From the NCBI GenBank assembly GCA_017995345.1, contig JAGOJA010000017.1, forward strand, positions 1-35,129: 35,129 nt of DNA. The letters are read 5' to 3'. The notes under the pieces are model-generated. The model worked only from the letters and a program-made list of their open reading frames with translations. It had not been told where the DNA came from and ran no database searches. A program made the position numbers and the translations under genes. Source of the stretch: Flavobacterium sp. Lineage in GTDB: Bacteria > Bacteroidota > Bacteroidia > Flavobacteriales > Flavobacteriaceae. Positions 16,656-25,120 of this stretch are shown here, one piece after another (within the stretch, counting starts at the first letter, position 1; every line of letters starts with the position of its first letter).

Positions 16656-18134
16656 TTAATATGCTTTCGCAAAAAGCACTCTTCCTACTGAACTTTCACC
16701 AGTAAAAACGCAGCTTCCCACCTCTTCTACCCTATCTAAAGGGATGCATCTTATAGTCGCTTTAGTGAGGTCTTTAATCCGCTCTTCTGTAGCTGCTGTT
16801 CCGTCCCAATGTGCTGATACAAAACCTCCTTTAATATCTAAAACCTCTTTAAACTCTTCAAAATTATTTACTTCAGTAATGTGCGTATTTCGATAATTCA
16901 ATGCTTTTTCGAACAATTCTTTCTGAATTTGCGCTAATAAATCGCTGATAAAAATTTCAATTCCGTCTTTAGAAACGACTTCTTTAGTTAACGTATCTCT
17001 TCTTGCCACCTCGAAAGTTCCATTTTCTAAATCCTTAGGCCCTACAGCAATCCTAACAGGTACACCTTTTAATTCCCATTCAGCAAATTTAAACCCTGGT
17101 TTCTGAGTGGTTCTGTCATCAAATTTTACAGAGACGTTTAATTTTCGCAAAGCTGCTGTCAAAACAGTCACTTCAGCTGCTATTGCAGCCAATTGGTCGT
17201 CTGTCTTATGAATTGGCACAATAACCACTTGAATAGGAGCTAAATTTGGAGGCAAAACCAATCCCTGATCATCTGAATGTGTCATTACTAATGCACCCAT
17301 TAATCGAGTTGAAACTCCCCAAGATGTTCCCCAAACATATTCTTGTTTTCCTTCGGCATTTGCAAATTTCACATCAAACGCTTTCGCAAAATTCTGACCT
17401 AAGAAATGTGAAGTTCCTGCTTGCAATGCTTTACCATCTTGCATCAAAGCTTCGATACAATACGTTTCTTCGGCTCCAGCAAAACGTTCGGTTTCCGTTT
17501 TTATTCCTTTTACAACTGGAATTGCCATAAAATTTTGAGCAAAATCAGCATATACATTCATCATTTTTTCCGATTCTTCTACAGCTTCTGCTTTTGTCGC
17601 ATGAGCAGTATGTCCTTCTTGCCATAAAAACTCTGCAGTTCGCAAAAACAACCTAGTCCTCATTTCCCAACGCACCACATTAGCCCATTGATTAATCAAT
17701 AAAGGTAAATCTCTATAGGACTGAACCCATCCTTTGTATGTAGACCAAATAATAGCTTCACTTGTAGGACGAACAATCAATTCCTCTTCCAACTTTGCAT
17801 TAGGATCTACCATTAACTTGCCCGGCTTGTCTGGGTCATTTTTCAATCTATAGTGAGTTACGATAGCGCATTCTTTTGCAAATCCCTCTGCATTTTTCTC
17901 TTCAGCTTCAAACATGCTTTTTGGAACAAATAATGGAAAGTAAGCATTTTGATGTCCTGTTTCCTTAAACATTCGGTCTAATTCGGCTTGCATTTTCTCC
18001 CATATTGCATATCCGTACGGCTTAATAACCATACAACCTCTAACTCCTGAATTTTCGGCTAAATCGGCCTTGACAACCAATTCGTTATACCACTTTGAAT
18101 AATCTTCTGATCTTGTAGTTAGGTTCTTACTCAT
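16656..18134 (-). CDS. proS: Prolyl-tRNA synthetase, short (eukaryote/archaeon-like) form
   Basis: A 492-residue class II synthetase that charges tRNA-Pro with proline in the cytoplasm. Early motifs are D-Y-S-K-W-Y-N-E-L and G-C-M-V-I-K-P-Y-G. Motif 2 is around R-W-E-M-R-T-R followed by F-L-W-Q-E-G-H-T, and motif 3 around G-T-S-W-G-V-S-T-R. An anticodon-binding domain and a C-terminal extension ending in A-K-A-Y follow. There is no room for the bacterial-type editing insertion between motifs 2 and 3, so it belongs to the archaeal/eukaryotic-like group common in Bacteroidota. No hairpin terminator follows. It is divergent from the lipoprotein gene at 18235. Confidence 0.96.
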   Translation of the reverse strand: MSKNLTTRSEDYSKWYNELVVKADLAENSGVRGCMVIKPYGYAIWEKMQAELDRMFKETGHQNAYFPLFVPKSMFEAEEKNAEGFAKECAIVTHYRLKNDPDKPGKLMVDPNAKLEEELIVRPTSEAIIWSTYKGWVQSYRDLPLLINQWANVVRWEMRTRLFLRTAEFLWQEGHTAHATKAEAVEESEKMMNVYADFAQNFMAIPVVKGIKTETERFAGAEETYCIEALMQDGKALQAGTSHFLGQNFAKAFDVKFANAEGKQEYVWGTSWGVSTRLMGALVMTHSDDQGLVLPPNLAPIQVVIVPIHKTDDQLAAIAAEVTVLTAALRKLNVSVKFDDRTTQKPGFKFAEWELKGVPVRIAVGPKDLENGTFEVARRDTLTKEVVSKDGIEIFISDLLAQIQKELFEKALNYRNTHITEVNNFEEFKEVLDIKGGFVSAHWDGTAATEERIKDLTKATIRCIPLDRVEEVGSCVFTGESSVGRVLFAKAY

Positions 18135-18197
18135 ATTGAATAGTTTGGCATAAATTTTGCATTAATAATTTTACGTAAATAGTTACGCAAAACTAAC

Positions 18198-18205
18198 TAT
18201 TTTTG
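18198..18205 (+). promoter_or_regulatory. Putative -7 box (TATTTTTG) for the low-complexity lipoprotein
   Basis: TATTTTTG is an exact TAnnTTTG match. The in-frame ATG at 18208 is only 2 bases past the box, too close to be transcribed as a start, whereas the ATG at 18235 leaves a short leader. The box therefore decides the start of the downstream gene. The -33 element is not clear. Confidence 0.5.
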
Positions 18206-18234
18206 CAATGTGCAACAATAAAATCTCCATATAT

Positions 18235-19269
18235 ATGAAAACTAGTACTCTTTCCTTCAAAAACACTTCAATATATTATATTGTTGGGTTTATCAGCGTC
18301 CTATTGACTTCTTGTGGCTCGTACCAAAACAGCTCTTACTATGATTCTGATGGGATTTATGGTACGACCTCTAATAGAACTATTGAGACAAGGGCTCAAA
18401 ACACTCCAAACAATCAATACAAAGATTATTTTGGGTCTTTACAAAACAACCAACCTGTTAAGATCTTTACAGATGTTGAAAATTACAATGACTATAGTTT
18501 AGAAAACGATACGTTGCAATACAATGATAAAAACTATCCGGGTTGGGGCAGCAATCCTCAAAGCGTAAGCGTCAATTTTTACAATACCGGATGGGGTATA
18601 AACAACTGGTACGGAAATTACTGGTATGGAAATAACTGGTATGGCAACAACTACTACGGAAATGGTTGGTATCGAAACAACTGGTACGGAAACAATTGGG
18701 GATGGAATAGTGGTTTTGGCTGGGGAATGAATATTGGTTTTGGTTGGAATAATTGGTATGGAAATAACTGGTATGGCAACAACTGGGGACATTCAAATTA
18801 TTACGATAACAGAACGCGCTCCTATAATTCAGGTAGAAGAGGCGCTACTTATAATAATTCAGCAAACGGCTCCAGAGTTTCTGGAAGTTATTATAGAACA
18901 CAAGACAACACTATTAGTAGAAGAGCTATTAACCAAGACTATAGACAAAACAATGATTTCAATAGAAATTCCTCTAATAGAGTGAATAGAACAGCCCCTA
19001 CTTTTTCAAGAAATCAAGCAACACCGCAAAACAACAATCAAAGCGCTCCAAGAAGAGGTAATATCAATAATGGACGTACGAACAATGCGCCTTCAAGATC
19101 CGATGCACCAACTTACAGAAACGACAGTAATTCTAGATCATCCAATCCAACATCAAGAAGTGATGATAATTCTAGATCCTACAGCCCAAGCTCTAATAGC
19201 AACTCTAGATCTAATAATTCTAGTGGCAGCGGAAGATCAGCTAGCAGCGGCAGAGGCGGCAGAGGGTAA
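18235..19269 (+). CDS. Low-complexity lipoprotein with Asn-Trp-Tyr-Gly repeats
   Basis: A 344-residue predicted lipoprotein. The signal peptide ends in a lipobox L-L-T-S-C with lipidated Cys27. An ordered-looking region (about 30-115) includes D-Y-F-G-S-L. A central stretch (about 120-190) is built from N-N-W-Y-G units, and the C-terminal third is a disordered region rich in Ser, Asn and Arg with a Gly/Arg end. The ATG at 18235 is chosen over 18208 because it opens directly onto the signal peptide and because of the promoter box. Flavobacteriaceae carry similar proteins beside proS, I believe, and some annotations may have carried the synthetase name over; I did not check. Likely attached to the outer membrane; function unknown. 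Confidence 0.75.
   Translation: MKTSTLSFKNTSIYYIVGFISVLLTSCGSYQNSSYYDSDGIYGTTSNRTIETRAQNTPNNQYKDYFGSLQNNQPVKIFTDVENYNDYSLENDTLQYNDKNYPGWGSNPQSVSVNFYNTGWGINNWYGNYWYGNNWYGNNYYGNGWYRNNWYGNNWGWNSGFGWGMNIGFGWNNWYGNNWYGNNWGHSNYYDNRTRSYNSGRRGATYNNSANGSRVSGSYYRTQDNTISRRAINQDYRQNNDFNRNSSNRVNRTAPTFSRNQATPQNNNQSAPRRGNINNGRTNNAPSRSDAPTYRNDSNSRSSNPTSRSDDNSRSYSPSSNSNSRSNNSSGSGRSASSGRGGRG
18622..18784 (+). repeat. Coding tandem repeats (N-W-Y-G units)
   Basis: Within the lipoprotein gene, units of about 15 bases coding N-W-Y-G-N recur. One 31-base stretch at 18622-18652 is repeated exactly at 18754-18784, 132 bases further on. Exact repeats of this length can recombine, so copy number may vary between strains. 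Confidence 0.8.
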
Positions 19270-19315
19270 TTTAATTTTCTTATTTTATAGTATTCAATGA
19301 TAACATTCAAATCAC

Positions 19316-20899
19316 ATGAAAAAATATATATTTTTATTTGCCTTAGGCTTGACCGCAAGTGTTGCGCAGTCACAAGAAATCTCTGATGCTTTGCGTTATT
19401 CGCAAGATGATTTGAACGGAACAGCCCGGTTTAGAGCCATGAGTGGTGCTTTTGGAGCACTTGGTGGTGATTTATCCTCTATCTATGTAAATCCAGCAGG
19501 TTCTGCCGTTTTTTTAAACAACCAAATGGGGCTTACGCTAAGTAGTTTCAATATTAAAAACAATTCAAATTATTTTGGTACCAAAACTTCCGACAAAGAA
19601 AATTCAATTGATTTGAATCAGGCAGGAGCTGTTTTTGTATTTAATAATAGAAAAGATAGCGACTGGAGAAAAATCTCACTGGGAGTTAATTATGAAAAAA
19701 CCAATGATTTTACTAATCGAGTATTTTCAGCAGGAACAAATCCAACTAATTCTATAGACAAATACTTTTTGAGTTATGCCAATACTGGAAATAATGGAGC
19801 ACCCGTACCACAACAATTTGTAAATAGAGAAGCAGGAGAATCAATCTCAGATTTATATTCTTACTTAGGAAGTAATTTACCAAACAATCAATACCCCTCT
19901 TTAAACGGTTTTGCTGCTCAGCAAGCAATGATTGCTTTTTATAATCAAGGCTTTGTTATTGATGCTGATGATGTCAACAACCCAAATAGCACCTATTCAT
20001 CACTGATACCTGCTGGAGGAAATTATTATCAAGAAAATTCAGTTTATAGCACTGGTTATAATGGCAAACTATCATTTAACGCTGCTACATCTTATAAAGA
20101 CAAATTATACATTGGTTTAAATTTAAACTCTCATTTTACAGATCTACAAAGAACTTCTCGTTTTTATGAAGACAATAATGCTCCATTGACTAGTAATTAT
20201 ACTGTTTCTATGGTACAGTTTGATAATACCTTAAACACTTACGGAACGGGGTTCTCGTTCCAATTGGGAGCTATTGCTAAACTGACAAATGAGGTTCGTT
20301 TAGGATTGGCATACGAATCCTCTACTTGGTATAACTTGAATGATGAGCTTTCTCAAAAACTTGTTGTAGTTAGCAGTGCTTCTACTGGAAATGACATCAC
20401 TGATTCAGTAGATCCAAGAGTTGTTAATATTTACGAAGCCTATAAATTGCAATCACCAAGTAAATTAACTGGAAGTTTTGCTTATGTTTTTGGAAAATCT
20501 GGACTCATTAGTATTGATTATGCGATAAAAGATTACAGCAAAACTAAATTCAAACCAGAAAATGATTCGTTTTTTAATGCATTAAATAGCAATATGAATT
20601 CTATGTTGGACACAACAGGTGAATTGAGAATAGGTGCTGAGTATAAAATTGAAGCGTTAAGTTTAAGAGCTGGGTATCGCTATGAACAAAGTCCATACAA
20701 AAATGGAGTTACCATAGGAGACTTAACAGGTTATTCAGCAGGTTTAGGTTATAATTTTGGCTCAACTAAACTAGATTTAGCTTACTCCTACGCTAAAAGA
20801 AATTCGCAACAAGGATTCTTTGGGCAAGGATTTACTGACGGAGCAAAAATCGATGCAATAAACAACAATGTTTCACTAACATTATTGTTTGAATTGTAA
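19316..20899 (+). CDS. Outer-membrane transport protein, OmpP1/FadL/TodX type
   Basis: A 527-residue outer-membrane beta-barrel with a signal peptide of about 19 residues (ending V-A-Q-S-Q). The motif G-A-F-G-A-L-G-G-D-L-S-S-I-Y-V-N-P-A-G near residues 45-63 is the N-terminal hatch signature of the FadL family, and the rest alternates hydrophobic and polar residues in strand-length blocks. The C-terminus N-V-S-L-T-L-L-F-E-L ends in aromatic/hydrophobic residues, as usual for a last strand. The family takes up hydrophobic compounds such as fatty acids; the substrate here is unknown. It lies 46 bases after the lipoprotein gene with no promoter box between, so it may be cotranscribed, and it has its own terminator. 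Confidence 0.88.
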   Translation: MKKYIFLFALGLTASVAQSQEISDALRYSQDDLNGTARFRAMSGAFGALGGDLSSIYVNPAGSAVFLNNQMGLTLSSFNIKNNSNYFGTKTSDKENSIDLNQAGAVFVFNNRKDSDWRKISLGVNYEKTNDFTNRVFSAGTNPTNSIDKYFLSYANTGNNGAPVPQQFVNREAGESISDLYSYLGSNLPNNQYPSLNGFAAQQAMIAFYNQGFVIDADDVNNPNSTYSSLIPAGGNYYQENSVYSTGYNGKLSFNAATSYKDKLYIGLNLNSHFTDLQRTSRFYEDNNAPLTSNYTVSMVQFDNTLNTYGTGFSFQLGAIAKLTNEVRLGLAYESSTWYNLNDELSQKLVVVSSASTGNDITDSVDPRVVNIYEAYKLQSPSKLTGSFAYVFGKSGLISIDYAIKDYSKTKFKPENDSFFNALNSNMNSMLDTTGELRIGAEYKIEALSLRAGYRYEQSPYKNGVTIGDLTGYSAGLGYNFGSTKLDLAYSYAKRNSQQGFFGQGFTDGAKIDAINNNVSLTLLFEL

Positions 20900-20923
20900 C
20901 AATATCCAAGAAATAAAATTTAG

Positions 20924-20958
20924 AATCCGTTTCGTGATTATGAAACGGATTTTTTTTA
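20924..20958 (+). terminator. Terminator of the FadL-type gene
   Basis: The arms AATCCGTTTC (20924-20933) and GAAACGGATT (20942-20951) form a 10-bp stem with an 8-base loop, followed by a run of T, 24 bases after the stop codon. Confidence 0.88.
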
Positions 20959-20960
20959 GT

Positions 20961-21027
20961 CCTGATAGCAGTGAAAATCCTCCCGTTTTTTTTTCGGGAG
21001 ATTGCAACGTATAGCAGGAATAGCTCC
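20961..21027 (+). repeat. Intergenic repeat element, copy 2 (long form)
   Basis: GATAGCAG (20964-20971) is followed by GTGAAAATCC, a hairpin CTCCCG (20980-20985) / CGGGAG (20995-21000) with a nine-T loop, then GATTGCAACG, ATAGC (21011-21015) and AATAGCTCC (21019-21027). It shares the outer boxes and layout with copy 1 at 11411-11458, in the opposite orientation. It starts 2-3 bases after the FadL terminator and ends 52 bases before the rimO promoter box. Confidence 0.6.
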
Positions 21028-21078
21028 ACAAAAACACTGAAAAGGAACTGAAATAAGTTCAGTTTGAATAAAAAATTG

Positions 21079-21086
21079 TAATTTTG
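21079..21086 (+). promoter_or_regulatory. Putative -7 box (TAATTTTG) for rimO
   Basis: TAATTTTG, followed by CAAA, is an exact TAnnTTTG match 32 bases before the rimO ATG. A degenerate TTC lies about 18 bases upstream at 21058-21060. Confidence 0.55.
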
Positions 21087-21118
21087 CAAAATTCCCAAAT
21101 TATCGGGATTCTAATGTT

Positions 21119-22432
21119 ATGAGAACTAAGTCGTTAAAAAAGAATAAAATAAACGTAATCACTCTTGGGTGTTCAAAAAATGTGTATGACAGTGAAGTGC
21201 TTATGGGTCAGCTTCGCGCAAGCGGAAAAGATGTTACACATGAAGCACCAGAAGCCGAAGAAGGAAACATTATTGTGATAAATACCTGCGGATTCATTGA
21301 TAATGCTAAGGCTGAATCAGTAAATATGATTCTGGAATATGCTGACAAGAAAGAAAGAGGATTGGTCGATAAAGTGTTTGTTACCGGATGTTTATCTGAA
21401 CGTTACAGACCAGATTTAGAAAAAGAGATCCCAAATGTAGATCAGTTTTTTGGAACAACTGAGTTGCCACAATTATTGAAAGCGTTAGGAGCAGATTATA
21501 AGCATGAGTTATTAGGAGAACGATTGACTACAACTCCAAAAAACTATGCTTATTTAAAAATTTCCGAAGGTTGCGACAGACCGTGCAGCTTTTGTGCAAT
21601 TCCATTAATGCGAGGAAAAAACGTTTCACAAACTATTGAAAAGTTAGTTAAAGAAGCAGAAGGCTTGGCTAAAAATGGTGTGAAAGAATTGATTTTGATC
21701 GCTCAGGACTTAACCTATTACGGTTTAGATATTTACAAGAAAAGAGCTCTAGGAGAATTATTGGAAGCCTTAGTAAAAGTAGAAGGAATCGAATGGATTC
21801 GTTTGCATTATGCCTTCCCAACTGGTTTCCCAATGGATGTTCTGGAAATCATGAAACGCGAGCCTAAAATTTGTAATTACTTAGATATTCCATTGCAACA
21901 CATTACAGATTCTATTTTGAAATCGATGCGTCGCGGAACTACTCAAGAGAAAACAACAAAATTATTAAAAGATTTCCGTGCCGCAGTTCCAGGAATGGCT
22001 ATTCGTACCACATTGATTGTAGGATACCCAGGAGAAACACAAGAGGATTTCAACACATTGAAAGATTTTGTTCAAGAAATGAAGTTTGACAGAATGGGTT
22101 GTTTTGCTTATTCTCATGAAGAAAACACCCATGCCTACTTATTGGAAGATGATGTTCCTGATGCTGTAAAACAAGAGCGCGCCAACGAAATCATGGAATT
22201 ACAATCTCAAATTTCTTGGGATTTAAATCAGGAAAAAGTAGGTCAAACATTCAAATGCATCATCGACAGAAAAGAAGGTGGTCATTTTGTAGGTCGTACT
22301 GAATATGACAGTCCTGATGTAGATAATGAAGTCCTTATTGATGCATCTAAACATTATGTAAAAACTGGTGAGTTTGTAATGATCAAAATTATCGAAGCTA
22401 CAGAATTTGATTTATACGGAGAGCCAGTATAA
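21119..22432 (+). CDS. rimO: Ribosomal protein S12 methylthiotransferase RimO
   Basis: A 437-residue radical SAM enzyme that methylthiolates a conserved aspartate of ribosomal protein S12. The N-terminal methylthiotransferase domain has its cluster cysteines at 18 (T-L-G-C-S-K-N), 57 (N-T-C-G-F) and 91 (G-C-L-S-E-R-Y). The radical SAM motif C-D-R-P-C-S-F-C carries Cys152, Cys156 and Cys159. The C-terminus after about 370 is a TRAM domain ending E-F-D-L-Y-G-E. Length and motifs fit RimO rather than MiaB. A two-codon reading frame (ATG-TTA-TGA, 21114-21122) overlaps the start codon. It is probably the first gene of an operon with the next two genes (gaps of 34 and 30 bases). Confidence 0.96.
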   Translation: MRTKSLKKNKINVITLGCSKNVYDSEVLMGQLRASGKDVTHEAPEAEEGNIIVINTCGFIDNAKAESVNMILEYADKKERGLVDKVFVTGCLSERYRPDLEKEIPNVDQFFGTTELPQLLKALGADYKHELLGERLTTTPKNYAYLKISEGCDRPCSFCAIPLMRGKNVSQTIEKLVKEAEGLAKNGVKELILIAQDLTYYGLDIYKKRALGELLEALVKVEGIEWIRLHYAFPTGFPMDVLEIMKREPKICNYLDIPLQHITDSILKSMRRGTTQEKTTKLLKDFRAAVPGMAIRTTLIVGYPGETQEDFNTLKDFVQEMKFDRMGCFAYSHEENTHAYLLEDDVPDAVKQERANEIMELQSQISWDLNQEKVGQTFKCIIDRKEGGHFVGRTEYDSPDVDNEVLIDASKHYVKTGEFVMIKIIEATEFDLYGEPV

Positions 22433-22466
22433 TTTTTTTGACATAATTATTTTAAAAACGCTATTT

Positions 22467-22949
22467 ATGAAACAAATCCAAACTATTTTAATTTTCGCAT
22501 TTGTAGTATTAGCCACAAATACTATTTCTGCACAATACGGAAATGGCGGGTACAATAACGGCTATAATAATGGTTACGGAAATAATTACGGTAGCAATCG
22601 CCGAATGAATAACGGAATGGACCAATCAATGTCTCAGCAAAAACCAAAAGAAATTCCTGTTGAAGAAACCGTTGGGAAAATAATGGAGCGACTTAAACCA
22701 GAACTCACTCTCGATGAACTTCAGGTAATTGCAATCTCTAATATCCTCAACGAAAGTATAAGAACACAAGGCATGCTTATAAAAGCAGAGGTAAGCCAAG
22801 AAGACAAAATGAAAAACATTGAAGCTCTTTCAGAAACTACTGACAGAAAGATAACGGAATTATTGAACAAAGATCAAAAGGAAAAATACATTACTCTAAA
22901 TGAGGAAGCGAAAAATCCAAAAAAATCCAAGAAAAAGAAATCTAAATAA
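22467..22949 (+). CDS. Small secreted protein with Asn/Gly/Tyr-rich N-terminus
   Basis: A 160-residue exported protein. The signal peptide (about 23 residues, ending T-I-S-A-Q) is followed by a low-complexity Gly-Asn-Tyr stretch to about residue 50. A helical domain at about 60-145 follows, with the pattern L-T-L-D-E-L-Q and a charged Lys-rich C-terminus. The helical part resembles the short periplasmic Spy/LTXXQ-like or DUF4890-like helical proteins in pattern only. The frame extends back to 22407 inside the rimO tail, but the ATG at 22467 gives a clean signal peptide. It lies between rimO and an amidase gene in the same orientation. Function unknown. Confidence 0.75.
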   Translation: MKQIQTILIFAFVVLATNTISAQYGNGGYNNGYNNGYGNNYGSNRRMNNGMDQSMSQQKPKEIPVEETVGKIMERLKPELTLDELQVIAISNILNESIRTQGMLIKAEVSQEDKMKNIEALSETTDRKITELLNKDQKEKYITLNEEAKNPKKSKKKKSK

Positions 22950-22979
22950 TTAATTGCAGTCCATTGTTAAGAAAACCTC

Positions 22980-23882
22980 ATGAGAAAATTTTTTTATTAT
23001 CTGATTTTTGTAAGTATTGTTACTTCCTGTGCTACAAACCCTTATAAAAAAAGCGAGAAAGTATATGATGAAAAACTAAAATCATTACAAGAAACTATTT
23101 CAAATAAAGAACCTGTCACTTTACCGTTGGTTACTAATTACAAAATTACGATAGACTCTTTATACTCTGAACAATTGCTTAATGTTAAAGATTCTATCTC
23201 AAAAATTGGGCTAACAATATTGAAAAATGGAGTAAATACAGAGTGGATTGGTACCGTAAATTTTAATCTAAGGAAACCTAATTTGGTAATCATTCATCAT
23301 ACTGCTCAAGACTCTATACAACAAACTATAAAAACATTTACACTAGCCCGCACACAAGTAAGCGCCCATTATGTAATAGGAGATGACGGTCGAGTTATAC
23401 AAATGCTAAATGATTACCTGAGAGCTTGGCATGCCGGAAATGGTTCTTGGGGAAAAAACACTGATATCAATTCGACCTCTATAGGTATTGAATTGGACAA
23501 CAATGGTTCAGAACCATTTTCTGAATTACAAATCAATAGCTTGATAGCTCTTTTAACAAAGTTAAAAAAAGACTATAATATTCCTACGCAAAATATTATA
23601 GGTCACTCTGATATTGCTCCAAGTCGAAAAGTGGATCCAAGTGTTCTATTTCCTTGGAAGACATTGGCTGAAAAAGGATTTGGAATATGGCCTGACGAAG
23701 TATTAGAACCGGCTCCAGTTGATTTTAATGCTGAACAAGGGTTGCGAATTATAGGCTATAATACTACAAATTTACCTGCAGCAATAACTGCTTTCAAGTT
23801 GCATTTTATTCAAAATGATCTAAATTCTCTTTTAGACGAAAAAACAGTAAACACGATTTATTCTGTTTATAAAAAACAATAA
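22980..23882 (+). CDS. Lipoprotein N-acetylmuramoyl-L-alanine amidase (Amidase_2 / AmpD-AmiD type)
   Basis: A 300-residue predicted lipoprotein (lipobox V-T-S-C, Cys17) with a zinc amidase domain from about residue 98 to 225. The expected zinc ligands are His106 (I-I-H-H-T-A), His209 (G-H-S-D-I-A-P) and Asp219 (K-V-D-P). The likely catalytic Glu171 is in G-I-E-L-D-N. It would cleave the bond between muramic acid and the stem peptide, acting in the periplasm from an envelope anchor, in wall turnover or recycling like AmiD. The C-terminal ~70 residues (from about 235, G-I-W-P-D) fit a small peptidoglycan-binding-like helical domain. It is the last gene of the rimO operon and is followed by a strong terminator. 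Confidence 0.9.
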   Translation: MRKFFYYLIFVSIVTSCATNPYKKSEKVYDEKLKSLQETISNKEPVTLPLVTNYKITIDSLYSEQLLNVKDSISKIGLTILKNGVNTEWIGTVNFNLRKPNLVIIHHTAQDSIQQTIKTFTLARTQVSAHYVIGDDGRVIQMLNDYLRAWHAGNGSWGKNTDINSTSIGIELDNNGSEPFSELQINSLIALLTKLKKDYNIPTQNIIGHSDIAPSRKVDPSVLFPWKTLAEKGFGIWPDEVLEPAPVDFNAEQGLRIIGYNTTNLPAAITAFKLHFIQNDLNSLLDEKTVNTIYSVYKKQ

Positions 23883-23900
23883 TTAGCAACACAATTAAAC

Positions 23901-23943
23901 AATAAAAACGGTTTTTTGAATGATTCAAAAAACCGTTTTTATT
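23901..23943. terminator. Bidirectional terminator between the amidase and the convergent porin gene
   Basis: A perfect 20-bp stem (23901-23920 with 23924-23943) encloses a 3-base loop TGA. The outer stem is A-rich on the left and T-rich on the right, so it can stop transcripts from both directions. It lies 19 bases after the amidase stop; the convergent porin gene ends at 24071. Confidence 0.85.
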
Positions 23944-24070
23944 GTCTATATCATTTTCGTACCGCATATTCAACATCGCTAAAACAGGCTTTAATAGTTG
24001 TCAAAAAGCATAAATAAAAAAACTACCACTTCACTAAAACAACATCTTTGCGGTAAAAAAATTATAGGAA

Positions 24071-25120
24071 TTAGAATGAATAAGTTGTTGCTAGTAAAGC
24101 ATAGGCTGTCAAGCCCTTTGGCGCAGCATTACTATCTGTAAAAATATCTTCTGAAGCAATGTCAAAACGAAATTCAGGAATAATTGTTAAATTTCCCACT
24201 TTATAATTTAAGGATAATGTATTGCCTATTACGCTCGTTCCTGTTAACAAACCAAGTCTATCTGTAGCTTGTTTAGCATCTAGATATTCTAATCTGTAAG
24301 CTACACTTGATGACTCTTTTACTATGAAATTTACATAACCTACTAAAGAAAACCATTCCCCATCTAGTGCGCTATCTAAATCATTAGTGGTTAATGCATA
24401 CGTACCATTGAAACCTAAAGAAAAAGCTTTACTCAATTTCTTTTTCCCAACAAAATCAAATTGCGTTTTATTTTCATCAGAGGAAGGATTGCTACTCCCA
24501 GAAGTTACATTAAAATAAGCACTGCCAGTATCTCCCAAAAATGCCAGTTGTCCAATAAAAGTTTTCTGTGTAGAACCTGCATCTATTGTAGATTTCAGAT
24601 CAGTTGGATTAGAAACTCCGGCCATAAAACTAAATTTATTAGAAGTATATTGTACTTTTATACCAGTATTAAAAAATGGACCATACGTAAATGCATAAGA
24701 CATACTGTAATTTTTATTATCTACTGCATCCACTAATTCATATCCTACGTGAGTGGCAAAACTACCCAAAGTAACTTTAAATTTATCTGAAAATTTATAA
24801 GTGAAATTTAATTGCTTAATGATAAATGTTTTTACTCCATCATTATAGGTAAACTGAGCAGCCCTGTTTCCGAAACCTAAATCAACAAAAATGGATCCTT
24901 TATCCATTTTATGTGAAGCTTCAATAGAAGCCATTCCCAATTCAAATGAATCATGAGAATATGTAAAACTGGTCAAACTGTTATCAATTCCAGAGAAATC
25001 ATATTTATAATAAGCATCAGCAGATCCGTAAAAAGTAGTAAAGGGAATCACGACAGTTTTTTGTGCAAATAAAAAAGTTGTTGTTAGCATTAATACTAAA
25101 GCAGCTAGTTGGCTTTTCAT
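24071..25120 (-). CDS. Outer-membrane beta-barrel porin (OmpL-like)
   Basis: A 349-residue protein with a signal peptide of about 19 residues (ending F-L-F-A-Q). A string of amphipathic strands follows, containing Y-G-S-A-D-A-Y-Y-K-Y-D, then G-F-G-N-R-A and F-F-N-T-G-I-K-V. It ends in A-T-T-Y-S-F, with a terminal Phe as for an outer-membrane barrel. The start of the mature part and the overall length fit the putative porin family often annotated as beta-barrel porin-2 (OmpL-like). The substrate is unknown. It is a single-gene unit with a -7 box 110 bases upstream (25232-25239) and a shared terminator downstream. Confidence 0.8.
   Translation of the reverse strand: MKSQLAALVLMLTTTFLFAQKTVVIPFTTFYGSADAYYKYDFSGIDNSLTSFTYSHDSFELGMASIEASHKMDKGSIFVDLGFGNRAAQFTYNDGVKTFIIKQLNFTYKFSDKFKVTLGSFATHVGYELVDAVDNKNYSMSYAFTYGPFFNTGIKVQYTSNKFSFMAGVSNPTDLKSTIDAGSTQKTFIGQLAFLGDTGSAYFNVTSGSSNPSSDENKTQFDFVGKKKLSKAFSLGFNGTYALTTNDLDSALDGEWFSLVGYVNFIVKESSSVAYRLEYLDAKQATDRLGLLTGTSVIGNTLSLNYKVGNLTIIPEFRFDIASEDIFTDSNAAPKGLTAYALLATTYSF

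Noticed and set aside
18622..18784. Possible CRISPR-like array because of regularly spaced repeats
   Set aside because: The repeats are in frame, encode N-W-Y-G units, vary in length and lack unique spacers.
18499..18796. Antisense frames rich in Ile/Val/Pro or His/Ser opposite the lipoprotein repeats
   Set aside because: They arise from the N-W-Y-G repeat units read on the other strand.
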